Shown piece by piece: positions 1 to 8,632 of a stretch of 64,000 nucleotides of DNA. Every line of letters starts with the position of its first letter. The stretch's first letter is position 1. The stretch is taken from the NCBI RefSeq assembly GCF_000731955.1, contig NZ_JNCK01000001.1, forward strand, positions 558,001 to 622,000, given 5' to 3'. The notes under the pieces are model-generated. The model worked only from the letters and a program-made list of their open reading frames with translations, was not told the DNA's origin and searched no databases. A program made the position numbers and the translations under genes. The stretch is from Halomonas zincidurans B6. GTDB lineage: Bacteria > Pseudomonadota > Gammaproteobacteria > Pseudomonadales > Halomonadaceae.

Positions 1-757
1 CGGCGATGTTGCCGACCTCATCGGGCCGGGGCAGGCCGGTGACGGTTTCCAGCGGTTGGGCATCGAGGCGCTGCTCGACGGCTTGTTGAGCAAGCGTGAG
101 GATCTCTTTCTTGCGCGCGCGGTAATCGTCCGATTCGACGCGTGCTTTCACTTGCTGCCAGACCGTGGAAAGAAACGCCGGCCAATGGGCGATCCCCCGA
201 TAATAACTGGCGACCCCCGGGTGGGCATGAGTAGCCTTTATATCCTCGAAGATCGCTTTTACATCGGCCGGCGCCTCCTGCTCGCTCAGCATGGCGAGCG
301 CCCGCGTGCCGGGCGCTACGGCGCGTGGCAGGATGGCGCTATCACGCGGAGCGGGAACGAGCCCAAGGTCGAGACAGGTCGCGAGCAGTACGAGCTTGGG
401 CAGGACGTAGTGGATGCTGTCGGTAAACGGTTGGATATCCTCCAGCGCCCCGAGCGCCGACCAATCCGTGTCGGTGGGGAGTGGATCGAGTATGGCTGCC
501 GCCCTGAGCTCATCGGCGACTTCTTCGAATGCGTACGTGCCGACGCCAGGCGCCAATGCGCGCCATGCGCCATCGAAATAATCCGGCCAATTGGCAAGTG
601 CACGGAAGAGAAAATTGTTGAACGGCACGCGCAGTATCGTCTGTATAGACTCATAGGTCTCGCGAATCTGGGCATCGGCCTTGTCCGGCGTGATGTCGGT
701 CAGGGAAGGGAGAAGGGCTTCGCCAGCGGCCAGGCGCTGCTGATCTGCTTCGTTCAT
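1..757 (-). CDS. DehI-like protein (halocarboxylic acid dehalogenase family), 3' end cut by window edge
   Basis: Read on the minus strand from ATG at 757, the frame stays open for 252 codons to the window edge, so the C-terminus is missing. The protein contains two similar helical repeats, as in the DehI family of 2-haloacid dehalogenases: the first begins near residue 30 (ETYESIQTILRVPF, then NWPDYFDGAWRAL) and the second near residue 175 (FEDIKATHAHPGVASYYRGI, then HWPAFLSTVW). From memory of Pseudomonas putida DehI, its catalytic Asp sits in an ASDF context; here the aligned segment reads ASYY, so the catalytic Asp appears replaced by Tyr. Dehalogenase activity is therefore doubtful and the real role unknown. 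The gene stands alone and diverges from the gdh relic. Confidence 0.7.
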   Translation of the reverse strand, partial: MNEADQQRLAAGEALLPSLTDITPDKADAQIRETYESIQTILRVPFNNFLFRALANWPDYFDGAWRALAPGVGTYAFEEVADELRAAAILDPLPTDTDWSALGALEDIQPFTDSIHYVLPKLVLLATCLDLGLVPAPRDSAILPRAVAPGTRALAMLSEQEAPADVKAIFEDIKATHAHPGVASYYRGIAHWPAFLSTVWQQVKARVESDDYRARKKEILTLAQQAVEQRLDAQPLETVTGLPRPDEVGNIA

Positions 758-973
758 GGGCATTCCATCCAAGGCATCGAGGTGTTTACAACAACGATAG
801 GCGTCGCTCTTCTCTGGAGCAAAACCCATCGGGCCGGACCGGTTCTTGTGCGGGTCCGTAATTCATTGCGTTGGAGAGAAGAGGGGCATATGCCTACCCT
901 GTGCAGACAGAGCAAGGATTGGGTAGGACAGCCGCTGTGCATGATGCGGCGGACACTCTCGAAGGAGCGAGTG

Positions 974-1636
974 ATGAGCGATGAACGGACGACCCTGGGC
1001 GATGCACAGTCTCGCCTGGAGGCGATCTACAGCGATCTCGATATTGCCGAGGAGACGCGGCGTCGGCTGGCGCAACCTGCGCTGACCCTGCAGGTAAGTA
1101 TCCCCGTACGCATGGACAACGGCTCGTTACAGGTCTTCCAGGGCTGGCGTGTGCAGTACGACGATACGCGGGGACCGGCGAAGGGGGGGTCCGCTTTCAT
1201 CCAGACGTTACCGCGGACGAGGTGACCGCGCTCGGCTTCTGGATGGCGATCAAGTGCAGCGTCCTCGATCTGCCCTTTGGCGGGGCGAAAGGGGGCGTGT
1301 GCGTCGACCCCAAGGCCTTGTCGCGGCTCGAGCTGGAGCGGATCTACCGCCACAAGCACGCGACCCGCGAGCTCAAGGGCATGGTCTATTGCGAGTCGTC
1401 GCTGTGCGAGGAATCCGGGGTCGAGCGCATGAGCAACGCCGACCTGCTGGCGCTGGGTGTCGATGTGCTGGTGCTCGCTCGCCGCCCTGGAAAACCAGAT
1501 CGATGACGCCAATGTCGGTCAGGTGCGGGCCAAAAGCATTCTTGAAATCGCCAATGGGCCGATCACCGCGAATGCCGACGCCACGCTCGAGGAGCGCGGC
1601 GTTACCGTCCTTCCGGATGTGCTGGCCAACGCTGGG
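974..1636 (+). pseudogene. Decayed Glu/Leu/Phe/Val dehydrogenase (glutamate dehydrogenase) with internal deletion
   Basis: The ATG at 974 follows a good ribosome site (AAGGAGCGAGTG). The protein starts like NAD(P)-dependent glutamate dehydrogenases (VRMDNGSLQVFQGWRVQ, then ARGPAKGG-like). A one-base loss near 1189, in a G run before the codon for the Arg of RFHPDV, shifts the frame. In the next frame come FHPDVTADEV and DLPFGGAKGGVCVDP, then the text jumps from LSRLELERI straight to RHKHATRELKGMVYCESSL, which belongs near the C-terminus. About 200 residues, including much of the NAD-binding domain, are missing. A one-base insertion near 1480 shifts the frame again before AALENQIDDAN. It cannot encode a working enzyme. 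The end runs in frame into a DMT transporter fragment. Confidence 0.85.
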
Positions 1637-2122
1637 CCGGGCTCCTGGCTGGGCAACGCCTTCGCGGTGATGGCGGCGTTGGCGATGGCCTCGAACTTCA
1701 CGCTGTGCCGCACCCGTCCCGGCGTCGACATGACGCCGATGCTGGTGCTCTCGGGGCTGCTGGTCGCCGCTGCGGCGTGGCTGGCAGGGCTGGCCGCCGG
1801 AGACGCCGTGGTCGTGCCCACGGCGGCCCAGGCCGGCTACCTGGCGCTGCTCTGCCTGGTGCTGCTGCCGCTGGGCTTCACGCTGATTCAGCGCGGGCCG
1901 CTGTATCTGACGGCGGCCGATGTCAGCCTGCTGATGCTGCTGGAAACCGTCACCGGCACGCTATGGGTGTGGTGGCTACTCGGTGAGACGCCTGCGCCGC
2001 TGGCCTTCGTCGGCGGCGCGTTGGTAGTGGGCACGCTGATGACCAAGGGCCTGCTCGACCGGCGTCGCGAACGCGCGGCAAGCGGCCCCGCGCGGGGTGA
2101 AGCCGCTGGCGATAGCTGCTAG
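1637..2122 (+). pseudogene. C-terminal half of an EamA/DMT-family transporter, fused to the gdh relic
   Basis: From about 1637 the frame that closes the glutamate dehydrogenase relic continues without a stop into hydrophobic sequence typical of the second EamA domain of drug/metabolite transporters: NAFAVMAALAMASNFTLCR, then DMTPMLVLSGLLV, and four or five membrane segments ending near LVVGTLMTKGLLDRR. The first EamA domain is absent and there is no start of its own. This looks like the 3' half of a transporter gene joined to gdh by a deletion that removed both the gdh tail and the transporter head. It is probably non-functional. Confidence 0.75.
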
Positions 2123-2433
2123 ACTCCGCCACTTGTCGTCGATAGCCTTTAGACCAAGGTCGCAACCTTTCGACGGCTGACGCACACACCCGGCTACCAA
2201 CCACGGGATCGACACGGCCATGCCCTCGAGTGCCGCGAGCAGTCCACCCTAGCGAACCGCCTGCCTCCCCGCGTGCCCGGCACGCCGCGACGTGAGCGTG
2301 CCTTGGGCATTCTCCGCTCGCCGCCGTCTTGCTGTGCCCGACACTCAGTGCAGAGATCATCGCCATTCATGGAGCGGCCGGCTCAGGGCCGCGTTGACTG
2401 CGCGCTGCGTCTCCGACAACAACGGAACCGAGA
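2123..2433. other. Intergenic region upstream of the SulP gene
   Basis: There is no convincing reading frame or RNA here. The stretch presumably holds the promoter of the SulP transporter at 2434, but no clear -35/-10 pair stands out. Confidence 0.5.
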
Positions 2434-3924
2434 ATGATTCGCTCCCTTCGACAGACCTGGTTTTCCAACATCAAGAACGACTCGCTGGCCGGCATCGTCG
2501 TCGCCCTGGCGCTGATCCCCGAGGCGATCGCCTTCTCAATCATTGCCGGTGTCGACCCCAAGGTCGGCCTCTATGCATCTTTCTCGATTGCCGTGATCAC
2601 CGCCTTTGCCGGCGGCCGGCCGGGGATGATCTCGGCGGCCACCGGCGCCATGGCGCTGTTGATGGTCACCCTGGTCCGCGAATATGGCCTCGAGTACCTG
2701 CTCGCCGCCACGCTGCTCACCGGCGTGCTGCAGATCGTCGCCGGCTACCTGCATCTGGGCGAGCTGATGCGCTTCGTCTCGCGCTCGGTGGTCACCGGCT
2801 TCGTCAACGCCCTGGCGATCCTGATCTTTCTGGCTCAGATTCCCGAGCTGACCGGCGTCACCTGGCATGTCTATGCGATGACCGCGGCCGGACTGGGCAT
2901 CATCTACCTGTTCCCGCTGCTGCCGAAGATCGGCAAGGCCGTGCCCTCGCCGCTGATCTGCATCGTGGTGCTGACCCTCGTCTACTTGGTCAGCGGCATG
3001 GACATTCGCACCGTCGGCGACATGGGCGAGCTGCCCGACACGTTGCCGATATTCCTGTGGCCCGACGTGCCGTTGAACGTCGAGACGTTGGCGATCATCT
3101 TCCCCTACGCGGTGATGCTGACCGTGGTCGGCCTGCTCGAATCGATGATGACCGCGACCATCGTCGACGATCTGACCGATACGCCCAGCGACAAGAACCG
3201 CGAGTGCAAGGGGCAGGGCATCGCCAACATCGGCGCCGGGCTGTTCGGCGGCATGGCCGGCTGCGCGATGATCGGCCAGTCGGTGATCAACATCAAATCC
3301 GGCGGGCGCACCCGGCTGTCGACGCTGATCGCCGGCGTCGGCCTGTTGCTGCTGGTGGTATTCCTCAGCGACTGGGTGTCGCAGATTCCCATGGCCGCGT
3401 TGGTGGCGGTGATGATCATGGTCTCGATCGGTACCTTCAGCTGGGAATCGCTGCGCGATCTGAAGAAGCACCCCATGAGCACCAATATCGTCATGGTGGC
3501 CACGGTCATCGTCGTGGTCGTCACCCATAACCTGGCGATAGGAGTGTTCGTCGGCGTGTTGCTGGCCTCGCTGTTCTTCGCCAACAAGGTCGGCCGAGTG
3601 CTGTATATCGGCAATGCCATGAGCGAAGACGGGCGTACCCGTGAATACCGCGTGGTCGGCCAGGTGTTCTTCACCTCGGCGGATCGTTTCACCGACGCCT
3701 TCGATTTCAAGGAAACCGTCGAGCGGGTGAGCATCGATCTGACCCATGCGCACTTCTGGGATATCACCGCGGTCGGCGCGCTCGACAAGGTGGTGATCAA
3801 GTTCCGCCGCGAGGGCACCGACGTCGAGGTGATCGGCCTCAACGAGGCCAGCGCGACCATCGTCGATCGCTTCGCCATCCACGACAAGCCGGACGCCGTC
3901 GAGAAGCTGATGAGCGGCCACTGA
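2434..3924 (+). CDS. SulP/SLC26-family anion transporter with C-terminal STAS domain
   Basis: 496 residues. Residues 1-390 are a SulP membrane domain with about 12 hydrophobic segments; the N-terminal signature is visible (GIVVALALIPEAIAFSIIAG, then GLYASFSIAVITAFAGG). Residues 405-496 are a cytoplasmic STAS domain (VERVSIDLTHAHFWDITAVG). Family members carry sulfate, bicarbonate or dicarboxylates, usually with Na+ or H+; the substrate cannot be read from sequence. The ATG at 2434 is preceded by a weak GGAACCGAGA site. The gene ends in a TGA-TAA-TAA cluster and is followed 20 bp later by the miniature UspA frame. SulP-UspA pairing is common in halophilic gammaproteobacteria. Confidence 0.9.
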   Translation: MIRSLRQTWFSNIKNDSLAGIVVALALIPEAIAFSIIAGVDPKVGLYASFSIAVITAFAGGRPGMISAATGAMALLMVTLVREYGLEYLLAATLLTGVLQIVAGYLHLGELMRFVSRSVVTGFVNALAILIFLAQIPELTGVTWHVYAMTAAGLGIIYLFPLLPKIGKAVPSPLICIVVLTLVYLVSGMDIRTVGDMGELPDTLPIFLWPDVPLNVETLAIIFPYAVMLTVVGLLESMMTATIVDDLTDTPSDKNRECKGQGIANIGAGLFGGMAGCAMIGQSVINIKSGGRTRLSTLIAGVGLLLLVVFLSDWVSQIPMAALVAVMIMVSIGTFSWESLRDLKKHPMSTNIVMVATVIVVVVTHNLAIGVFVGVLLASLFFANKVGRVLYIGNAMSEDGRTREYRVVGQVFFTSADRFTDAFDFKETVERVSIDLTHAHFWDITAVGALDKVVIKFRREGTDVEVIGLNEASATIVDRFAIHDKPDAVEKLMSGH

Positions 3925-3943
3925 TAATAAGGAGCGACTACTA

Positions 3944-4084
3944 ATGCGAGAGATAATGGCATGTATCGATGGCTCCAGCTTCTCGCCTGCCGTATGCGAT
4001 GCCGCAGCCTGGGCCAGCCTGGTGGGTAGCACCACCACCGACATGATCCGCCATGCCAGCGTCCCCGTCCTGATCATCCGTTGA
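3944..4084 (+). pseudogene. Miniature UspA: internally deleted but in-frame 46-residue ORF
   Basis: ATG at 3944 follows AAGGAGCGACTA, a good ribosome site. The 46 residues begin like UspA (MREIMACIDGSSFSPAVC, then DAAAWAS) and end like UspA (LVGSTTTDMIRHASVPVLII). These are the first ~25 and last ~21 residues of a full universal stress protein; the intact tandem UspA at 6103 has the same ends (MACIDGSGYAPAVCDYAVWA and LVGSTTTAMLRNADIPLLLL). The centre was lost in frame, with no stop introduced. The ATP-binding fold cannot form as in UspA, so it is called a pseudogene, but the ORF is intact and could be translated. It lies just downstream of SulP, probably co-transcribed. Confidence 0.85.
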
Positions 4085-4247
4085 TCGCCTGGCCTGGCTT
4101 CGACAGGCGCTGGGGTTCCGGCTGATCGGACCTGGCGCCATCGAAAGGGGCTTCTCGCGGTGCAATACCGGATGGCGGCCCGGAAAGGCCCTAAGCGCCT
4201 GCTCTGGGAGCAGGCTGCAGGCAGCGCGCTAACAGGGAGCTTCGATC

Positions 4248-5459
4248 ATGAGTTACAAGGATGTCGTCAAGCAGTATCCGGGAGTTCTCGCGCTTTGCTT
4301 CATAGCGGTCTTTTCGGGAAACCTGGGACAGACCTTCGTCGTCGGATTCTTCCAACCGGCCATTTCCGAAACCTTTGCACTGACCAACGGGCAGTTCGGC
4401 ATGGCCTACTCAGCGGTAACGCTGATCTCCGGTTTCTTGATCTTCTTTATCGGGCCTACGTTGGATTGGGTCCCCGCCCGCCTGTTTGCAGCATTTATCG
4501 TACTGGCCATGACGCTGGGGGTTCTACTTCTTACGCTGACGTCATGGCCCATTACGGCGCTTATCGGGCTCGGGTTGGTCCGGTTTTGTGGCCAGGGCTT
4601 GCTCACTCACCTGGGTACGACGGTTGTCGCCAAACAGGTCGCTCAGGCCCGTGGCCGCGCGCTTGCACTGGTCACCCTGGCGATGCCGATCGGCGAGGCG
4701 ATACTGCCCTCCGCCATTGCGGGGGCCTTGCTTGTCATGGGCTGGAGGGAAGTGTGGTGGGTAATGCTGGCGACATTGCTGGTTATCTGGCTGCCTGTAT
4801 TGACCTTGACTGACACTTGGCCAACGCCATCCCATCAGCATCATCCTAAAACAGATAAAAGCGACACCGACTCGTCTCCCCGGCCTTTGAGTGACATGCG
4901 CTTCTGGCGGCTCAGCTTGATGATGATGTCGATCGGGATAGTCAACACCGGAATTTTCGTATTTCAAGCGGACCTGGTCGGAGAGTTCGATGCGACGCCC
5001 TCGGCCTTTGCCGTGGGCTTTGCGCTGGCAGCAACGGGGCGCGTATGCGGCGCCCTGATCGCAGGGCGTCTGGTCGATAGGCTGGGTGCGGCAATGATGG
5101 CGCGTTTATATCTGTTCCCGCTGATGGCGGGTCTATTGATCGCCGTCGGCCTTCAAAATGCCTATGGAATTTTTGCCTACATGCTCTTGTCGGGCCTGGT
5201 CACCGGCATGCAGGAGCCGACTATAACGAGCCTGCTCATTCAAATATGGGGAAGCAGGAACCTGGCGACGCTGCGCTCGGTCTTTGCAGCGGGGATGGTA
5301 TTCTCGTCAGGCCTGGCGCCTGCGGTGTTCGGCCTTCTGCTGGATGCCGGCATAGCGTTCACGACGATATTGTTGTTGATGGTCGCCATGGCCGCTATCG
5401 GATGGTTGCTGGCCTGGAAGCCCCTGCAGGAAGCTGCTCGTGGCGTCAGCCGGCAATAG
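4248..5459 (+). CDS. MFS transporter
   Basis: 403 residues with about 12 hydrophobic segments in two halves separated by a hydrophilic loop around residues 190-215 that is rich in His, Lys and Asp. MFS features include QGLLTHLGTTVVAK and a second-half AGRLVDRLGAAMMAR loop. ATG at 4248 is preceded by AGGGAGC. The substrate is unknown. It is monocistronic and convergent with the DksA-like gene. Its base composition looks less GC-rich than its neighbours, which could indicate later acquisition, but this was judged by eye. Confidence 0.8.
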   Translation: MSYKDVVKQYPGVLALCFIAVFSGNLGQTFVVGFFQPAISETFALTNGQFGMAYSAVTLISGFLIFFIGPTLDWVPARLFAAFIVLAMTLGVLLLTLTSWPITALIGLGLVRFCGQGLLTHLGTTVVAKQVAQARGRALALVTLAMPIGEAILPSAIAGALLVMGWREVWWVMLATLLVIWLPVLTLTDTWPTPSHQHHPKTDKSDTDSSPRPLSDMRFWRLSLMMMSIGIVNTGIFVFQADLVGEFDATPSAFAVGFALAATGRVCGALIAGRLVDRLGAAMMARLYLFPLMAGLLIAVGLQNAYGIFAYMLLSGLVTGMQEPTITSLLIQIWGSRNLATLRSVFAAGMVFSSGLAPAVFGLLLDAGIAFTTILLLMVAMAAIGWLLAWKPLQEAARGVSRQ

Positions 5460-5492
5460 AGCGGCTTGCCGTAATCACCTCTGTGCGTGGCC

Positions 5493-5834
5493 TTAATCTG
5501 CGCAGTCGATGCACTTGAGTACGGTCGGGTCCCATTGCAATCTTGCTAATGAAATCCATTCGCCACAGTCGATGCACTCGCCGAATTCGCCTGACTCGAG
5601 TCTCGCCAGTGCAGACCGGATTTTACGCAACGTGACTTGGCGTCTTTGCTCTTCGGCCTTGGCCATTGCCTGGGCCTGCATGGCGTCCATCCGCGAAAGA
5701 CGGCCCACCGATGTCTGATCGAGCATGACCGTGGCACGCGAGTCGGTGCTATCGGCACTCTCTTCGAGCAGCTTGTCGCGGGTGCTGTGCAGCTTCGCAA
5801 TGATGCTTTCGACATCAATCTCGGGGTGATTCAT
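5493..5834 (-). CDS. DksA/TraR-family zinc-finger protein
   Basis: 113 residues. The N-terminal two thirds are predicted helical (AQAMAKAEEQRRQVTLRKI), consistent with the coiled coil of the family, and the C-terminus carries a four-cysteine finger (GECIDCGEWISLARLQ, then CIDC) that would bind zinc. DksA/TraR proteins insert into the RNA polymerase secondary channel to modulate initiation; at 113 residues this is a short paralogue rather than DksA itself. The start at 5834 is chosen because GGAGAG lies 7-12 bases upstream, although the frame extends further 5'. It sits back to back with the tandem UspA gene, suggesting a stress role. Confidence 0.85.
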   Translation of the reverse strand: MNHPEIDVESIIAKLHSTRDKLLEESADSTDSRATVMLDQTSVGRLSRMDAMQAQAMAKAEEQRRQVTLRKIRSALARLESGEFGECIDCGEWISLARLQWDPTVLKCIDCAD

Positions 5835-6102
5835 CGAACTCTCCAGTACGCTCGCGACAGGACCACGGCTAAACGGTAAGCCATGGCGAAATTCTAGGAG
5901 ATCCAGATCCGGCTGTGTAGCGATTGCCCCGGGCCGATGCATGATCCACAGGCGACCGGGCTTCGCAGGATAGCCATGGACGGATGCCCTCGAGAGGCTG
6001 GTGAGCCGACTCCGATCGTCCCGGGGATGTGTCGGGTGCTGTTCACGGCGCACCGGATGAGTTAGAAACGAGGTAAATGGACAGAGAGGAAGGACGCGCG
6101 CG

Positions 6103-6957
6103 ATGAGTGAGCAAGTCATGGCCTGTATCGACGGTTCCGGCTATGCGCCGGCGGTCTGCGACTACGCGGTATGGGCCAGCCAGCGGTTGGCTGCGCCATT
6201 GGTGTTCATGCACGTGCTGGACAACCATCCGCCACCGCAGGCCGGCGACCTGTCCGGCAATATCGGCCTGGGCAGTCGCGAACACCTGCTCGACGAGCTT
6301 GCCCAGCTCGACGAGCGGCGCGCCAAGGTCGCCCAGCAGCAGGGCCGGCTGATGCTTGACGAGGCCCGTCAGCGCGCCCAGCAGGAAGGCGTCGCCGAGC
6401 CCCAGACCCGCCAGCGCAACGGCGAGCTGGTCGAGACGCTGAGCGAACTCAGCGGCGACATCCGGCTGCTGGTGTTGGGCAAGCGCGGCGAGTCGGCGCA
6501 CCGGGCCAGTGAGCATCTGGGCTCGAATCTTGAGCGCGTGGTGCGGGCGATGCATCGGCCGATCCTGATGGTGCCCGAGCGCTATCGCGCGCCCGAGCGG
6601 GTGATGATCGCCTTCGATGGCAGCAAGACCACCCGCAAGGGCGTGCAGATGATCGCCGATAGCCCGCTGTTCAAGGGCCTGGCCTGCCATGTGGTGATGA
6701 TCGGCGCGGATATCGCCGATATCCAGGCCCAGCTCGACTGGGCGCTCGATATCCTCAACGACACGGGGATCAAGGCCCACGGGGCGATTCGCGCCGGCGA
6801 AGTGGAAGCCAGCCTGCACGAATACCAGCACGAGCACGCCATCGACCTGCTGGTGATGGGCGCCTACGGTCATTCGCGAATCCGCCAGTTGCTGGTCGGC
6901 AGCACCACCACGGCGATGCTGCGCAATGCCGACATTCCGCTGCTGCTGCTACGTTGA
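6103..6957 (+). CDS. Tandem-domain universal stress protein (UspA family)
   Basis: 284 residues with two Usp domains. Domain 1 (about 1-150) opens with MACIDGSGYAPAVCDYAVWA, and domain 2 (about 160-284) opens with RVMIAFDGSKTTRKG and ends with the nucleotide-binding-like signature VMGAYGHSRIRQLLVGSTTT. Tandem Usp proteins are cytoplasmic ATP-binding or dimerising stress proteins. ATG at 6103 follows a purine-rich AGAGGAAGGA site. Its N- and C-termini match the ends of the miniature UspA at 3944, which makes it a useful reference for what that relic lost. Confidence 0.92.
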   Translation: MSEQVMACIDGSGYAPAVCDYAVWASQRLAAPLVFMHVLDNHPPPQAGDLSGNIGLGSREHLLDELAQLDERRAKVAQQQGRLMLDEARQRAQQEGVAEPQTRQRNGELVETLSELSGDIRLLVLGKRGESAHRASEHLGSNLERVVRAMHRPILMVPERYRAPERVMIAFDGSKTTRKGVQMIADSPLFKGLACHVVMIGADIADIQAQLDWALDILNDTGIKAHGAIRAGEVEASLHEYQHEHAIDLLVMGAYGHSRIRQLLVGSTTTAMLRNADIPLLLLR

Positions 6958-7000
6958 ACGCCCAACCGACGGTACCCGCGCTATTCAAGGAGCCAACAGC

Positions 7001-7075
7001 ATGATTCAGCGTCACGATATCCAGACCCGCATGAGCCGGGCGGTCATCCATAACGGCGTCGACGCATTGCTTGGC
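7001..7075 (+). pseudogene. RidA-family (reactive intermediate deaminase) relic with internal deletion
   Basis: ATG at 7001 sits behind a strong AAGGAG site. The first 20 residues (MIQRHDIQTRMSRAVIHNGV) are the typical opening of RidA proteins, and the next segment (DALLGEVGDQGRT) matches a RidA region that normally lies ~35 residues later, in the helix before the second half. The middle is missing, and no RidA sequence follows. The relic lies 44 bp after the tandem UspA gene. The assignment rests on remembered family patterns. Confidence 0.55.
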
Positions 7076-7155
7076 GAGGTCGGCGATCAAGGCCGAACAC
7101 ACCCAGCCGACCCCGCAGACCCGGCTGTACTGAGCCGCCGGGCGAGCGCCAGGGT

Positions 7156-7803
7156 CTACAGCGCGCTCTCGTCGGCGATCGCCGGCGGCGAGGGTTGGAA
7201 CTGCAGCAGCGGTGCCAGGCGTTCCGCCCGGACTTCGCCGACCCGGCACAACTGGTCGGCGATCTCGGCGTACTGGCGCAGGATCGGCTCGATCAAGCGA
7301 TACTGCGCAGGGTCGTTGCGGGCTTCGTCGGCGGTATCGGCGAGCCATTCGAAGAGCCGTGCCAGGCGGTGGTAGTTGGGATCGCCGCGCCCGGTATTGC
7401 CGCGTAGCGCATCGAGTCCCAGGCAACGCTGCACGCTGCGCTTGTTGGGATCGAGGCTGTCCTTGGCAAGCAGCATTTCGGCCTGATGAACGAAGCGCTC
7501 CATCAACTGGGCGGTCTCGAGACTGCGCTGCTGGCGTTGCTGGCCGGCCAGACTCTCGATCAGCGTCTGCTGCTGGTGACGCTGCTGGGCGACGATCACC
7601 ACCAGCAGCACGACCAGGCCCATGGCGGCGACCAGCGCCAGGCCATAGACCCCGAATAGCGCCAGGGTGTCCGGCGCCAGCGGCCAGCTCGGCGCACTGG
7701 CGACGATGCCCAGCCCGCCCAGCAATAACGTGGCGACTACCACGAAAACGATCAGTGTTGTCACACCCGGCTCCCGGCTCCGGCGAGGCGGAACCCACCT
7801 CAT
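7156..7803 (-). CDS. Hypothetical membrane protein with cytoplasmic coiled region
   Basis: Up to 215 residues. Two hydrophobic segments (about residues 16-35 and 48-70 from the upstream ATG) are followed by a glutamine-rich helical stretch (AQQRHQQQTLIESLAGQQRQ) and a soluble C-terminal region. I do not recognise a family. The start is uncertain: ATG at 7803, or a GTG about 15 codons in, directly before TTLIVFVVVA. It lies 65 bp downstream of the last gene of the aryl-polyene-type operon on the same strand and may be co-transcribed with it. Confidence 0.6.
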   Translation of the reverse strand: MRWVPPRRSREPGVTTLIVFVVVATLLLGGLGIVASAPSWPLAPDTLALFGVYGLALVAAMGLVVLLVVIVAQQRHQQQTLIESLAGQQRQQRSLETAQLMERFVHQAEMLLAKDSLDPNKRSVQRCLGLDALRGNTGRGDPNYHRLARLFEWLADTADEARNDPAQYRLIEPILRQYAEIADQLCRVGEVRAERLAPLLQFQPSPPAIADESAL

Positions 7804-7867
7804 CTCTGGCTGTTATCGGCTGCACGGACGATAACTTGACGATGTCGCTCGTCGCTGGACAGCTGCG

Positions 7868-8632
7868 TCAGCACAGCCCGCCATTGACGGCCAGCGTCTG
7901 GCGGGTGATGTAACCGGCATCGGGGCCGCACAGGAAGCTCACCGCGCCGGCCACTTCGTCGGCGCTGCCCAGGCGCTGCATGGGGATCGCCCGGCGCGCC
8001 TCGGCGAAGTCGCCGTCGGCGGTCATGTCGCTGTCGATCAGCCCCGGCGCCACGCAGTTGACGGTGATGCGGCGCTTGGCGAGCTCCACGGCGAGCGCTT
8101 TGACCGCGCCGATCAGGCCGGCCTTGGCGGCGCTGTAGTTGACCTGGCCGCGATTGCCGATCAGCCCCGAGACCGACGACATCACCACGATGCGCCCCGG
8201 CGCGCGGCGGCGGATCATCGGCATCACCAGCGGCTTCACCACGTTGTAGAAACCGTCGAGGCTGGTGTCGATCACGCTGTCCCAGGCCTCGTCGGTCAGC
8301 GCCGGGAAGGCGCCGTCGGCGGTGATGCCGGCGTTGCAGACCACGCCGTAGTAGGCGCCGTGTTCGGCGATGTCGGCTTCGAGAGTGGCGCGCGCCTGGG
8401 CGCGCTCGGTGACGTCGAAGCACAGCACGCGGGCTCGACGGCCCAGCCCGCGAATCTCCTCGGCGACCGCCTGAGCCTCCGCGATCCGGCTGCGGCAGTG
8501 CAGCACCACGTCGAAGCCGTCGCGGGCCAGGCGCAGGGCGATCGCCCTGCCGATGCCACGGCTCGAGCCGGTCACCAGGATCGTGCCGGAGACGCGGGCG
8601 GTCGTGGAGAGCGAGGCGTTGTCACGGGTCAT
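7868..8632 (-). CDS. apeQ: 3-oxoacyl-ACP reductase (ApeQ/FabG-like)
   Basis: 254 residues, a classical short-chain dehydrogenase: NAD(P)-binding motif VTGSSRGIGRAIALRLA near residue 21 and the catalytic Tyr-x3-Lys in NYSAAKAGLIG. It should reduce the beta-keto group of the growing polyene on its acyl carrier protein. It is the last recognisable biosynthetic gene of the operon; its start overlaps the end of the dehydratase gene by 11 bp. In typical APE clusters a second ketosynthase (ApeR) follows; here nothing of the kind does. Confidence 0.85.
   Translation of the reverse strand: MTRDNASLSTTARVSGTILVTGSSRGIGRAIALRLARDGFDVVLHCRSRIAEAQAVAEEIRGLGRRARVLCFDVTERAQARATLEADIAEHGAYYGVVCNAGITADGAFPALTDEAWDSVIDTSLDGFYNVVKPLVMPMIRRRAPGRIVVMSSVSGLIGNRGQVNYSAAKAGLIGAVKALAVELAKRRITVNCVAPGLIDSDMTADGDFAEARRAIPMQRLGSADEVAGAVSFLCGPDAGYITRQTLAVNGGLC

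Noticed and set aside
56..1225. 389-codon frame spanning the left edge
   Set aside because: It is mostly antisense to the DehI-like gene and only its end coincides with the gdh relic.
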